A DNA stretch of 64,000 bases, from positions 124,001 through 188,000 of the forward strand of contig JAZGUH010000710.1 in NCBI GenBank assembly GCA_037893225.1, given 5' to 3'. Of this stretch, positions 1 through 10,199 are shown in pieces. The translations under genes and the position numbers were made by a program. The notes beneath the pieces were generated by a model that saw nothing but the letters and a program-made list of their open reading frames with translations, was not told the origin of the DNA and searched no databases. The first letter of the stretch is position 1, and each line of letters opens with the position of its first letter. The stretch comes from Hippasteria phrygiana. Its lineage: Eukaryota; Echinodermata; Asteroidea; Valvatida; Goniasteridae.

Positions 1-928
1 CTTGTGGAGAAAATTCAAACCTCGCAATGTTTATTTTCTTCCCGGCCACCATCTGTGTGCAGATTACCTTTTATTTATTGCTCAATGCCTGTCAAATTCC
101 CTGGGGTATGGACTTGCTTTACTCATTCATAATTGCATGAAATATCAACAAAATTCAGTAATTTTGACATGTATGGATAGCTTAGATCTGGCGCCACATG
201 TTGCAATTATCGGCGGCTTCTTAGAGTTAAAACGTGTGGAGAAAATTCAAACCTCGCAATGTTTATTTTCTTTCCGGCCAACATCTGTGTACATGTTACC
301 GTCTATTTATTGCTCCATGCATGTCAAATTCCCTGGGGTATGGACTTGCTTTACTCATTCATAATTGCATGAAATATCAACCAAATGCAGTAATTTTGAC
401 ATGTATGTATAGCTTAGATCTGGCGCTACATGTTGCAATTATCGGCGGCTTCTTAGAGTTAAAACTTGTGGAGAAAATTCAAACCTCGCAATGTTTATTT
501 TCTTTCCGGCCAACATCTGTGTACATATTACCGTCTATTTATTGCTCCATGCATGTCAAATTCCCTGGGGTATGGACTTGCTTTACTCATTCATAATTGC
601 ATGAAATATCAACCAAATTCAGTAATTTTGACATGTATGGATAGCTTAGATCTGGCGCTACATGTTGCAATTATCGGCGGCTTCTTAGAGTTAACACTTG
701 TAGAGAAAATTCAAACCTCGCAATGTTTATTTTCTTCCCGGCCACCATCTGTGTGCAGATTACCTTTTATTTATTGCTCAATGCCTGTCAAATTTCCTGG
801 GGTATGGACTTGCTTTACTCATTCATAATTGCATGAAATATAAACCAAATTCAGTAATTTTGACATGTATGGATAGCTTAGATCTGGCGCTACATGTTGC
901 AATTATCGGCGGCTTCTTAGAGTTAAAA
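1..928 (+). repeat. Four-monomer block, recurs at +8,808 bp
   Basis: Monomers at 1, 233, 465 and 697 reappear in order at 8809, 9041, 9273 and 9505. Shared rare variants prove the relationship: a C to A change giving ATCAACAAAATTC near 135, GCGCCACATG near 191, and a T to G change giving CGTGTGG at 233. All three recur at the +8,808 positions and nowhere else I read. The copy near 9,382 has one private G to T change. The offset equals 38 monomers, eight of them short. Confidence 0.9.
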
Positions 929-1623
929 CTTGTGGAGAAAATTCAAACCTCGCAATGTTTATTTTCTTTCCGGCCAACATCTGTGTGCATATTACCTTCT
1001 ATGTATTGCTCCATGCCTGTCAAATTCCCTAGGGTATGACTTGCTTTACTCATTCATAATTGCATGAAATATCAACCAAATTCAGTAATTTTGACATGTA
1101 TGGATAGCTTAGATCTGGCGCTACATGTTGCAATTATCGGCGGCTTCTTAGAGTTAAAACTTGTGGAGAAAATTCAAACCTCGCAATGTTTATTTTCTTT
1201 CCGGCCAACATCTGTGTACATGTTACCGTCTATTTATTGCTCCATGCCTGTCAAATTCCCTGGGGTATGAACTTGCTTTACTCATTCATAATTGCATGAA
1301 ATATCAACCAAATTCAGTAATGTTGACATGTATGGATAGCTTAGATCTGGCGCTACATGTTGCAATTATCGGCGGCTTCTTAGAGTTAACACTTGTGGAG
1401 AAAATTTAAACCTCGCAATGTTTATTTTCTTCCCGGCCACCATCTGTGTGCAGATTACCGTCTATTTATTGCTCCATGCATGTCAAATTCCCTGGGGTAT
1501 GGACTTGCTTTACTCATTCATAATTGCATGAAATATCAACCAAATTCAGTAATTTTGACATGTATGGATAGCTTAGATCTGGCGCTACATGTTGCAATTA
1601 TCGGCGGCTTCTTAGAGTTAACA
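697..1623 (+). repeat. 927-bp 4-monomer unit, copy 1
   Basis: Four monomers (697, 929, 1160, 1392), one of them short. The order is: a GTAGAG monomer with AAATTTCC; the AvrII-type short monomer; a monomer with GGTATGAAC; and a monomer with TTTAAA at 1405-1410. The same order follows immediately at 1624. Confidence 0.85.
929..1159 (+). repeat. Representative 231-bp monomer (AvrII type)
   Basis: This variant has G to A at monomer position 103, which creates the 8-bp palindrome CCCTAGGG (an AvrII site), and lacks one of the two G residues at 110-111. The two changes travel together in 42 of the 46 short monomers, so they mark a single lineage. The exceptions are 28515, where the palindrome is mutated to CCCTCGGG, and 42657, 46134 and 53321, which have the deletion but keep CCCTGGGG. 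Because 231 is divisible by 3 and 232 is not, this variant also changes how reading frames run through the array. Confidence 0.95.
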
Positions 1624-2318
1624 CTTGTAGAGAAAATTCAAACCTCGCAATGTTTATTTTCTTCCCGGCCACCATCTGTGTGCAGATTACCTTTTATTTA
1701 TTGCTCAATGCCTGTCAAATTTCCTGGGGTATGGACTTGCTTTACTCATTCATAATTGCATGAAATATAAACCAAATTCAGTAATTTTGACATGTATGGA
1801 TAGCTTAGATCTGGCGCTACATGTTGCAATTATCGGCGGCTTCTTAGAGTTAAAACTTGTGGAGAAAATTCAAACCTCGCAATGTTTATTTTCTTTCCGG
1901 CCAACATCTGTGTGCATATTACCTTCTATGTATTGCTCCATGCCTGTCAAATTCCCTAGGGTATGACTTGCTTTACTCATTCATAATTGCATGAAATATC
2001 AACCAAATTCAGTAATTTTGACATGTATGGATAGCTTAGATCTGGCGCTACATGTTGCAATTATCGGCGGCTTCTTAGAGTTAAAACTTGTGGAGAAAAT
2101 TCAAACCTCGCAATGTTTATTTTCTTTCCGGCCAACATCTGTGTACATGTTACCGTCTATTTATTGCTCCATGCATGTCAAATTCCCTGGGGTATGAACT
2201 TGCTTTACTCATTCATAATTGCATGAAATATCAACCAAATTCAGTAATGTTGACATGTATGGATAGCTTAGATCTGGCGCTACATGTTGCAATTATCGGC
2301 GGCTTCTTAGAGTTAACA
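929..2318 (+). repeat. Partial 12-monomer HOR copy (older)
   Basis: The six monomers 929, 1160, 1392, 1624, 1856 and 2087 match 3710, 3941, 4173, 4405, 4637 and 4868 at an offset of 2,781 bp, including the short types, TTTAAA and GTAGAG markers. The flanking monomers at 697 and 2319 do not match their counterparts. This is therefore an incomplete copy of the 12-monomer unit that is duplicated in full just downstream. Confidence 0.85.
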
Positions 2319-2550
2319 CTTGTGGAGAAAATTTAAACCTCGCAATGTTTATTTTCTTCCCGGCCACCATCTGTGTGCAGATTACCGTCTATTTATTGCT
2401 CCATGCCTGTCAAATTCCCTGGGGTATGAACTTGCTTTACTCATTCATAATTGCATGAAATATCAACCAAATTCAGTAATGTTGACATGTATGGATAGCT
2501 TAGATCTGGCGCTACATGTTGCAATTATCGGCGGCTTCTTAGAGTTAACA
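1624..2550 (+). repeat. 927-bp 4-monomer unit, copy 2
   Basis: Repeats the variant order of 697-1623. The third monomer differs at a single position (GCATG versus GCCTG). The fourth shares TTTAAA (2332-2337) but diverges afterwards, with GCCTG, GGTATGAAC and GTAATGTTG. The segment from 1624 also recurs from 9505 at +7,881, which is 8,808 minus 927. The later copy is therefore one 4-monomer unit shorter. Confidence 0.85.
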
Positions 2551-2600
2551 CTTGTGGAGAAAATTCAAACCTCGCAATGTTTATTTTCTTCCCGGCCACC

Positions 2601-2614
2601 ATCTGTGTGCAGAT
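2601..2614 (+). other. Short hairpin motif ATCTG-TGTG-CAGAT
   Basis: A perfect 5-bp stem with a 4-base loop, at monomer positions 51-64, in every CCACC-type monomer. Most alternative versions of this stretch are also self-complementary: AACAT(8)ATGTT in the AACATCTGTGTACATGTT type, and ACACATGTGT in the cassette. Confidence 0.75.
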
Positions 2615-3095
2615 TACCGTCTATTTATTGCTCCATGCCTGTCAAATTCCCTGGGGTATGGACTTGCTTTACTCATTCATAATTGCATGAAATATCAACC
2701 AAATTCAGTAATGTTGACATGTATGGATAGCTTAGATCTGGCGCTACATGTTGCAATTATCGGCGGCTTCTTAGAGTTAACACTTGTGGAGAAAATTCAA
2801 ACCTCGCAATGTTTATTTTCTTCCCGGCCACCATCTGTGTGCAGATTACCTTTTATTTATTGCTCAATGCCTGTCAAATTCCCTGGGGTATGGACTTGCT
2901 TTACTCATTCATAATTGCATGAAATATCAACCAAATTCAGTAATTTTGACATGTATGGATAGCTTAGATCTGGCGCTACATGTTGCAATTATCGGCGGCT
3001 TCTTAGAGTTAAAACTTGTGGAGAAAATTCAAACCTCGCAATGTTTATTTTCTTTCCGGCCAACATCTGTGTACATGTTACCGTCTATTTATTGC

Positions 3096-3191
3096 TCCAT
3101 GCATGTCAAATTCCCTGGGGTATGGACTTGCTCTACTCATTCATAATTGCATGAAATATCAACCAAATTCAGTAATTTTGACATGTATGGA
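3096..3191 (+). other. 15-bp imperfect inverted repeat within monomer (arms 82-96 and 163-177)
   Basis: TCCATGCATGTCAAA at 3096-3110 is complementary to TTTGACATGTATGGA at 3177-3191 in 14 of 15 positions; the mismatch would be a G-T wobble. The arms are separated by 66 bp. It is strongest in monomers with GCATG and ATGTATGGA. Copies with GCCTG, ATGTATGTA or GTAATGTTG have a weaker stem. Whether it extrudes as a cruciform or folds in RNA cannot be judged here. Confidence 0.8.
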
Positions 3192-3224
3192 TAGCTTAGA
3201 TCTGGCGCTACATGTTGCAATTAT
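3143..3224 (+). other. 9-bp perfect inverted repeat within monomer (arms 129-137 and 202-210)
   Basis: ATAATTGCA at 3143-3151 is the exact reverse complement of TGCAATTAT at 3216-3224, with 64 bp between. Both arms appear intact in almost all monomers; the 28,420 change lies just outside the left arm. The left arm lies in the loop of the 82-177 repeat, and that repeat's right arm lies in this loop, so the two stems are interleaved. Confidence 0.8.
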
Positions 3225-5331
3225 CGGCGGCTTCTTAGAGTTAAAACTTGTGGAGAAAATTCAAACCTCGCAATGTTTATTTTCTTCCCGGCCAACATAT
3301 GTGTACATGTTACCGTCTATTTATTGCTCCATGCATGTCAAATTCCCTAGGGTATGACTTGCTTTACTCATTCATAATTGCATGAAATATCAACCAAATT
3401 CAGTAATTTTGACATGTATGGATAGCTTAGATCTGGCGCTACATGTTGCAATTATCGGCGGCTTCTTAGAGTTAAAACTTGTGGAGAAAATTCAAACCTC
3501 GCAATGTTTATTTTCTTTCCGGCCAACATCTGTGTACATGTTACCGTCTATTTATTGCTCTATGCATGTCAAATTCCCTGGGGTATGGACTTGCTTTACT
3601 CATTCATAATTGCATGAAATATAAACCAAATTCAGTAATTTTGACATGTATGGATAGCTTAGATCTGGCGCTACATGTTGCAATTATCGGCGGCTTCTTA
3701 GAGTTAAAACTTGTGGAGAAAATTCAAACCTCGCAATGTTTATTTTCTTTCCGGCCAACATCTGTGTGCATATTACCTTCTATGTATTGCTCCATGCCTG
3801 TCAAATTCCCTAGGGTATGACTTGCTTTACTCATTCATAATTGCATGAAATATCAACCAAATTCAGTAATTTTGACATGTATGGATAGCTTAGATCTGGC
3901 GCTACATGTTGCAATTATCGGCGGCTTCTTAGAGTTAAAACTTGTGGAGAAAATTCAAACCTCGCAATGTTTATTTTCTTTCCGGCCAACATCTGTGTAC
4001 ATGTTACCGTCTATTTATTGCTCCATGCCTGTCAAATTCCCTGGGGTATGAACTTGCTTTACTCATTCATAATTGCATGAAATATCAACCAAATTCAGTA
4101 ATGTTGACATGTATGGATAGCTTAGATCTGGCGCTACATGTTGCAATTATCGGCGGCTTCTTAGAGTTAACACTTGTGGAGAAAATTTAAACCTCGCAAT
4201 GTTTATTTTCTTCCCGGCCACCATCTGTGTGCAGATTACCGTCTATTTATTGCTCCATGCATGTCAAATTCCCTGGGGTATGGACTTGCTTTACTCATTC
4301 ATAATTGCATGAAATATCAACCAAATTCAGTAATTTTGACATGTATGGATAGCTTAGATCTGGCGCTACATGTTGCAATTATCGGCGGCTTCTTAGAGTT
4401 AACACTTGTAGAGAAAATTCAAACCTCGCAATGTTTATTTTCTTCCCGGCCACCATCTGTGTGCAGATTACCTTTTATTTATTGCTCAATGCCTGTCAAA
4501 TTTCCTGGGGTATGGACTTGCTTTACTCATTCATAATTGCATGAAATATAAACCAAATTCAGTAATTTTGACATGTATGGATAGCTTAGATCTGGCGCTA
4601 CATGTTGCAATTATCGGCGGCTTCTTAGAGTTAAAACTTGTGGAGAAAATTCAAACCTCGCAATGTTTATTTTCTTTCCGGCCAACATCTGTGTGCATAT
4701 TACCTTCTATGTATTGCTCCATGCCTGTCAAATTCCCTAGGGTATGACTTGCTTTACTCATTCATAATTGCATGAAATATCAACCAAATTCAGTAATTTT
4801 GACATGTATGGATAGCTTAGATCTGGCGCTACATGTTGCAATTATCGGCGGCTTCTTAGAGTTAAAACTTGTGGAGAAAATTCAAACCTCGCAATGTTTA
4901 TTTTCTTTCCGGCCAACATCTGTGTACATGTTACCGTCTATTTATTGCTCCATGCATGTCAAATTCCCTGGGGTATGAACTTGCTTTACTCATTCATAAT
5001 TGCATGAAATATCAACCAAATTCAGTAATGTTGACATGTATGGATAGCTTAGATCTGGCGCTACATGTTGCAATTATCGGCGGCTTCTTAGAGTTAAAAC
5101 TTGTGGAGAAAATTCAAACCTCGCAATGTTTATTTTCTTTCCGGCCAACATCTGTGTACATGTTACCGTCTATTTATTGCTCTATGCATGTCAAATTCCC
5201 TGGGGTATGGACTTGCTTTACTCATTCATAATTGCATGAAATATCAACCAAATTCAGTAATGTTGACATGTATGGATAGCTTAGATCTGGCGCTACATGT
5301 TGCAATTATCGGCGGCTTCTTAGAGTTAACA

Positions 5332-8112
5332 CTTGTGGAGAAAATTCAAACCTCGCAATGTTTATTTTCTTCCCGGCCACCATCTGTGTGCAGATTACCG
5401 TCTATTTATTGCTCCATGCCTGTCAAATTCCCTGGGGTATGGACTTGCTTTACTCATTCATAATTGCATGAAATATCAACCAAATTCAGTAATGTTGACA
5501 TGTATGGATAGCTTAGATCTGGCGCTACATGTTGCAATTATCGGCGGCTTCTTAGAGTTAACACTTGTGGAGAAAATTCAAACCTCGCAATGTTTATTTT
5601 CTTCCCGGCCACCATCTGTGTGCAGATTACCTTTTATTTATTGCTCAATGCCTGTCAAATTCCCTGGGGTATGGACTTGCTTTACTCATTCATAATTGCA
5701 TGAAATATCAACCAAATTCAGTAATTTTGACATGTATGGATAGCTTAGATCTGGCGCTACATGTTGCAATTATCGGCGGCTTCTTAGAGTTAAAACTTGT
5801 GGAGAAAATTCAAACCTCGCAATGTTTATTTTCTTTCCGGCCAACATCTGTGTACATGTTACCGTCTATTTATTGCTCCATGCATGTCAAATTCCCTGGG
5901 GTATGGACTTGCTCTACTCATTCATAATTGCATGAAATATCAACCAAATTCAGTAATTTTGACATGTATGGATAGCTTAGATCTGGCGCTACATGTTGCA
6001 ATTATCGGCGGCTTCTTAGAGTTAAAACTTGTGGAGAAAATTCAAACCTCGCAATGTTTATTTTCTTCCCGGCCAACATATGTGTACATGTTACCGTCTA
6101 TTTATTGCTCCATGCATGTCAAATTCCCTAGGGTATGACTTGCTTTACTCATTCATAATTGCATGAAATATCAACCAAATTCAGTAATTTTGACATGTAT
6201 GGATAGCTTAGATCTGGCGCTACATGTTGCAATTATCGGCGGCTTCTTAGAGTTAAAACTTGTGGAGAAAATTCAAACCTCGCAATGTTTATTTTCTTTC
6301 CGGCCAACATCTGTGTACATGTTACCGTCTATTTATTGCTCTATGCATGTCAAATTCCCTGGGGTATGGACTTGCTTTACTCATTCATAATTGCATGAAA
6401 TATAAACCAAATTCAGTAATTTTGACATGTATGGATAGCTTAGATCTGGCGCTACATGTTGCAATTATCGGCGGCTTCTTAGAGTTAAAACTTGTGGAGA
6501 AAATTCAAACCTCGCAATGTTTATTTTCTTTCCGGCCAACATCTGTGTGCATATTACCTTCTATGTATTGCTCCATGCCTGTCAAATTCCCTAGGGTATG
6601 ACTTGCTTTACTCATTCATAATTGCATGAAATATCAACCAAATTCAGTAATTTTGACATGTATGGATAGCTTAGATCTGGCGCTACATGTTGCAATTATC
6701 GGCGGCTTCTTAGAGTTAAAACTTGTGGAGAAAATTCAAACCTCGCAATGTTTATTTTCTTTCCGGCCAACATCTGTGTACATGTTACCGTCTATTTATT
6801 GCTCCATGCCTGTCAAATTCCCTGGGGTATGAACTTGCTTTACTCATTCATAATTGCATGAAATATCAACCAAATTCAGTAATGTTGACATGTATGGATA
6901 GCTTAGATCTGGCGCTACATGTTGCAATTATCGGCGGCTTCTTAGAGTTAACACTTGTGGAGAAAATTTAAACCTCGCAATGTTTATTTTCTTCCCGGCC
7001 ACCATCTGTGTGCAGATTACCGTCTATTTATTGCTCCATGCATGTCAAATTCCCTGGGGTATGGACTTGCTTTACTCATTCATAATTGCATGAAATATCA
7101 ACCAAATTCAGTAATTTTGACATGTATGGATAGCTTAGATCTGGCGCTACATGTTGCAATTATCGGCGGCTTCTTAGAGTTAACACTTGTAGAGAAAATT
7201 CAAACCTCGCAATGTTTATTTTCTTCCCGGCCACCATCTGTGTGCAGATTACCTTTTATTTATTGCTCAATGCCTGTCAAATTTCCTGGGGTATGGACTT
7301 GCTTTACTCATTCATAATTGCATGAAATATAAACCAAATTCAGTAATTTTGACATGTATGGATAGCTTAGATCTGGCGCTACATGTTGCAATTATCGGCG
7401 GCTTCTTAGAGTTAAAACTTGTGGAGAAAATTCAAACCTCGCAATGTTTATTTTCTTTCCGGCCAACATCTGTGTGCATATTACCTTCTATGTATTGCTC
7501 CATGCCTGTCAAATTCCCTAGGGTATGACTTGCTTTACTCATTCATAATTGCATGAAATATCAACCAAATTCAGTAATTTTGACATGTATGGATAGCTTA
7601 GATCTGGCGCTACATGTTGCAATTATCGGCGGCTTCTTAGAGTTAAAACTTGTGGAGAAAATTCAAACCTCGCAATGTTTATTTTCTTTCCGGCCAACAT
7701 CTGTGTACATGTTACCGTCTATTTATTGCTCCATGCATGTCAAATTCCCTGGGGTATGAACTTGCTTTACTCATTCATAATTGCATGAAATATCAACCAA
7801 ATTCAGTAATGTTGACATGTATGGATAGCTTAGATCTGGCGCTACATGTTGCAATTATCGGCGGCTTCTTAGAGTTAAAACTTGTGGAGAAAATTCAAAC
7901 CTCGCAATGTTTATTTTCTTTCCGGCCAACATCTGTGTACATGTTACCGTCTATTTATTGCTCTATGCATGTCAAATTCCCTGGGGTATGGACTTGCTTT
8001 ACTCATTCATAATTGCATGAAATATCAACCAAATTCAGTAATGTTGACATGTATGGATAGCTTAGATCTGGCGCTACATGTTGCAATTATCGGCGGCTTC
8101 TTAGAGTTAACA
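5332..8112 (+). repeat. 2,781-bp 12-monomer HOR, copy 2
   Basis: Second full tandem copy of 2551-5331, with short monomers at 6028, 6491 and 7418. Its last monomer leads into a different neighbour: 8113 has CCTTTTATTTATTGCTCAATG where 5332 has CCGTCTATTTATTGCTCC. This marks the right-hand edge of the duplication. Confidence 0.9.
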
Positions 8113-8808
8113 CTTGTGGAGAAAATTCAAACCTCGCAATGTTTATTTTCTTCCCGGCCACCATCTGTGTGCAGATTACCTTTTATTTATTGCTCAATGC
8201 CTGTCAAATTCCCTGGGGTATGGACTTGCTTTACTCATTCATAATTGCATGAAATATAAACCAAATTCAGTAATTTTGACATGTATGGATAGCTTAGATC
8301 TGGCGCTACATGTTGCAATTATCGGCGGCTTCTTAGAGTTAAAACTTGTGGAGAAAATTCAAACCTCGCAATGTTTATTTTCTTTCCGGCCAACATCTGT
8401 GTACATGTTACCGTCTATTTATTGCTCCATGCATGTCAAATTCCCTGGGGTATGGACTTGCTTTACTCATTCATAATTGCATGAAATATCAACCAAATTC
8501 AGTAATGTTGACATGTATGGATAGCTTAGATCTGGCGCTACATGTTGCAATTATCGGCGGCTTCTTAGAGTTAACACTTGTGGAGAAAATTCAAACCTCG
8601 CAATGTTTATTTTCTTCCCGGCCACCATCTGTGTGCAGATTACCTTTTATTTATTGCTCAATGCCTGTCAAATTCCCTGGGGTATGGACTTGCTTTACTC
8701 ATTCATAATTGCATGAAATATCAACCAAATTCAGTAATTTTGACATGTATGGATAGCTTAGATCTGGCGCTACATGTTGCAATTATCGGCGGCTTCTTAG
8801 AGTTAACA
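8113..8808 (+). repeat. Linker monomers between HOR blocks
   Basis: Three full-length monomers at 8113, 8345 and 8577 join the 12-monomer tandem pair to the block at 8809. Those at 8113 and 8577 are of the CACCATCTG/CCTTTTATT type, and 8345 is of the AACATCTGTGTACATG type. A similar order (8345, 8577) occurs at 19936 and 20168, so this may be a fragment of the unit found there. Confidence 0.7.
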
Positions 8809-10199
8809 CTTGTGGAGAAAATTCAAACCTCGCAATGTTTATTTTCTTCCCGGCCACCATCTGTGTGCAGATTACCTTTTATTTATTGCTCAATGCCTGT
8901 CAAATTCCCTGGGGTATGGACTTGCTTTACTCATTCATAATTGCATGAAATATCAACAAAATTCAGTAATTTTGACATGTATGGATAGCTTAGATCTGGC
9001 GCCACATGTTGCAATTATCGGCGGCTTCTTAGAGTTAAAACGTGTGGAGAAAATTCAAACCTCGCAATGTTTATTTTCTTTCCGGCCAACATCTGTGTAC
9101 ATGTTACCGTCTATTTATTGCTCCATGCATGTCAAATTCCCTGGGGTATGGACTTGCTTTACTCATTCATAATTGCATGAAATATCAACCAAATGCAGTA
9201 ATTTTGACATGTATGTATAGCTTAGATCTGGCGCTACATGTTGCAATTATCGGCGGCTTCTTAGAGTTAAAACTTGTGGAGAAAATTCAAACCTCGCAAT
9301 GTTTATTTTCTTTCCGGCCAACATCTGTGTACATATTACCGTCTATTTATTGCTCCATGCATGTCAAATTCCCTGGGGTATTGACTTGCTTTACTCATTC
9401 ATAATTGCATGAAATATCAACCAAATTCAGTAATTTTGACATGTATGGATAGCTTAGATCTGGCGCTACATGTTGCAATTATCGGCGGCTTCTTAGAGTT
9501 AACACTTGTAGAGAAAATTCAAACCTCGCAATGTTTATTTTCTTCCCGGCCACCATCTGTGTGCAGATTACCTTTTATTTATTGCTCAATGCCTGTCAAA
9601 TTTCCTGGGGTATGGACTTGCTTTACTCATTCATAATTGCATGAAATATAAACCAAATTCAGTAATTTTGACATGTATGGATAGCTTAGATCTGGCGCTA
9701 CATGTTGCAATTATCGGCGGCTTCTTAGAGTTAAAACTTGTGGAGAAAATTCAAACCTCGCAATGTTTATTTTCTTTCCGGCCAACATCTGTGTGCATAT
9801 TACCTTCTATGTATTGCTCCATGCCTGTCAAATTCCCTAGGGTATGACTTGCTTTACTCATTCATAATTGCATGAAATATCAACCAAATTCAGTAATTTT
9901 GACATGTATGGATAGCTTAGATCTGGCGCTACATGTTGCAATTATCGGCGGCTTCTTAGAGTTAAAACTTGTGGAGAAAATTCAAACCTCGCAATGTTTA
10001 TTTTCTTTCCGGCCAACATCTGTGTACATGTTACCGTCTATTTATTGCTCAATGCATGTCAAATTCCCTGGGGTATGAACTTGCTTTACTCATTCATAAT
10101 TGCATGAAATATCAACCAAATTCAGTAATGTTGACATGTATGGATAGCTTAGATCTGGCGCTACATGTTGCAATTATCGGCGGCTTCTTAGAGTTAACA
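8809..10199 (+). repeat. Second occurrence of window-start block
   Basis: Up to 9736 this matches 1-928 at +8,808. From 9505 to about 11,200 the better match is to 1624 onward at +7,881. The switch point inside 9505-9967 is where one 927-bp 4-monomer unit was lost or, in the other copy, gained. The monomer at 9968 carries a private CTCAATGCATG combination. Confidence 0.8.

Larger units (their letters stand above)
3015..3246 (+). repeat. Representative 232-bp monomer (reference for internal map)
   Basis: This copy serves as the coordinate reference. Monomer positions 17-40 are invariant in every copy I read. Sporadic substitutions occur at 2, 6, 12 and 16; position 41 is T or C and position 231 is A or C, each in many copies. 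A variable palindromic stretch lies at about 47-66, and CCCTGGGG at 99-106. AGATCT at 184-189 is present in nearly all monomers. ACATGT occurs at 167-172 and 196-201, and in many copies also at 59-64. Two interleaved inverted repeats span 82-177 and 129-210. The block at 178-228 is almost invariant. No CENP-B box, polymerase III box or tRNA/5S-like element is recognisable. Confidence 0.95.
2551..5331 (+). repeat. 2,781-bp 12-monomer HOR, copy 1
   Basis: Twelve monomers, three of them short (3247, 3710, 4637). Each aligns with the monomer 2,781 bp downstream, with the same variant string throughout. A marker unique to this unit is CTCTATGCATG near 3,560 and 5,180. The copies look near-identical, which implies a recent tandem duplication. 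Confidence 0.9.

Noticed and set aside
2..364. Overlapping + strand open frames of up to 120 codons starting TTG TGG AGA, repeated throughout the array
   Set aside because: They recur once per monomer in rotating frames because 232 is not divisible by 3, and they end at the same TCA-TAA (monomer 130-132) of the next copy. The start is TTG, single-base variants introduce stops (GTAGAG, TTTAAA), and differences do not favour third codon positions. I see no coding signal.
833..1039. Shorter ATG-started frames of 66-75 codons in most monomers
   Set aside because: Same repeat sequence read in a second frame. They shift with every one-base length change and show no family I recognise.
3038..3075. 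CENP-B box near TTTCCGGCC / CCCGGCC on either strand
   Set aside because: The required TTCG and CGGG halves at the right spacing are absent on both strands; only a lone CCCGG/CCGGG is present.
3177..3200. Bacterial-type promoter (TTGACA followed by a TATAG-like hexamer)
   Set aside because: TTGACA recurs once per monomer but without a properly spaced -10 element, and nothing downstream is a gene. It is part of the inverted repeat.
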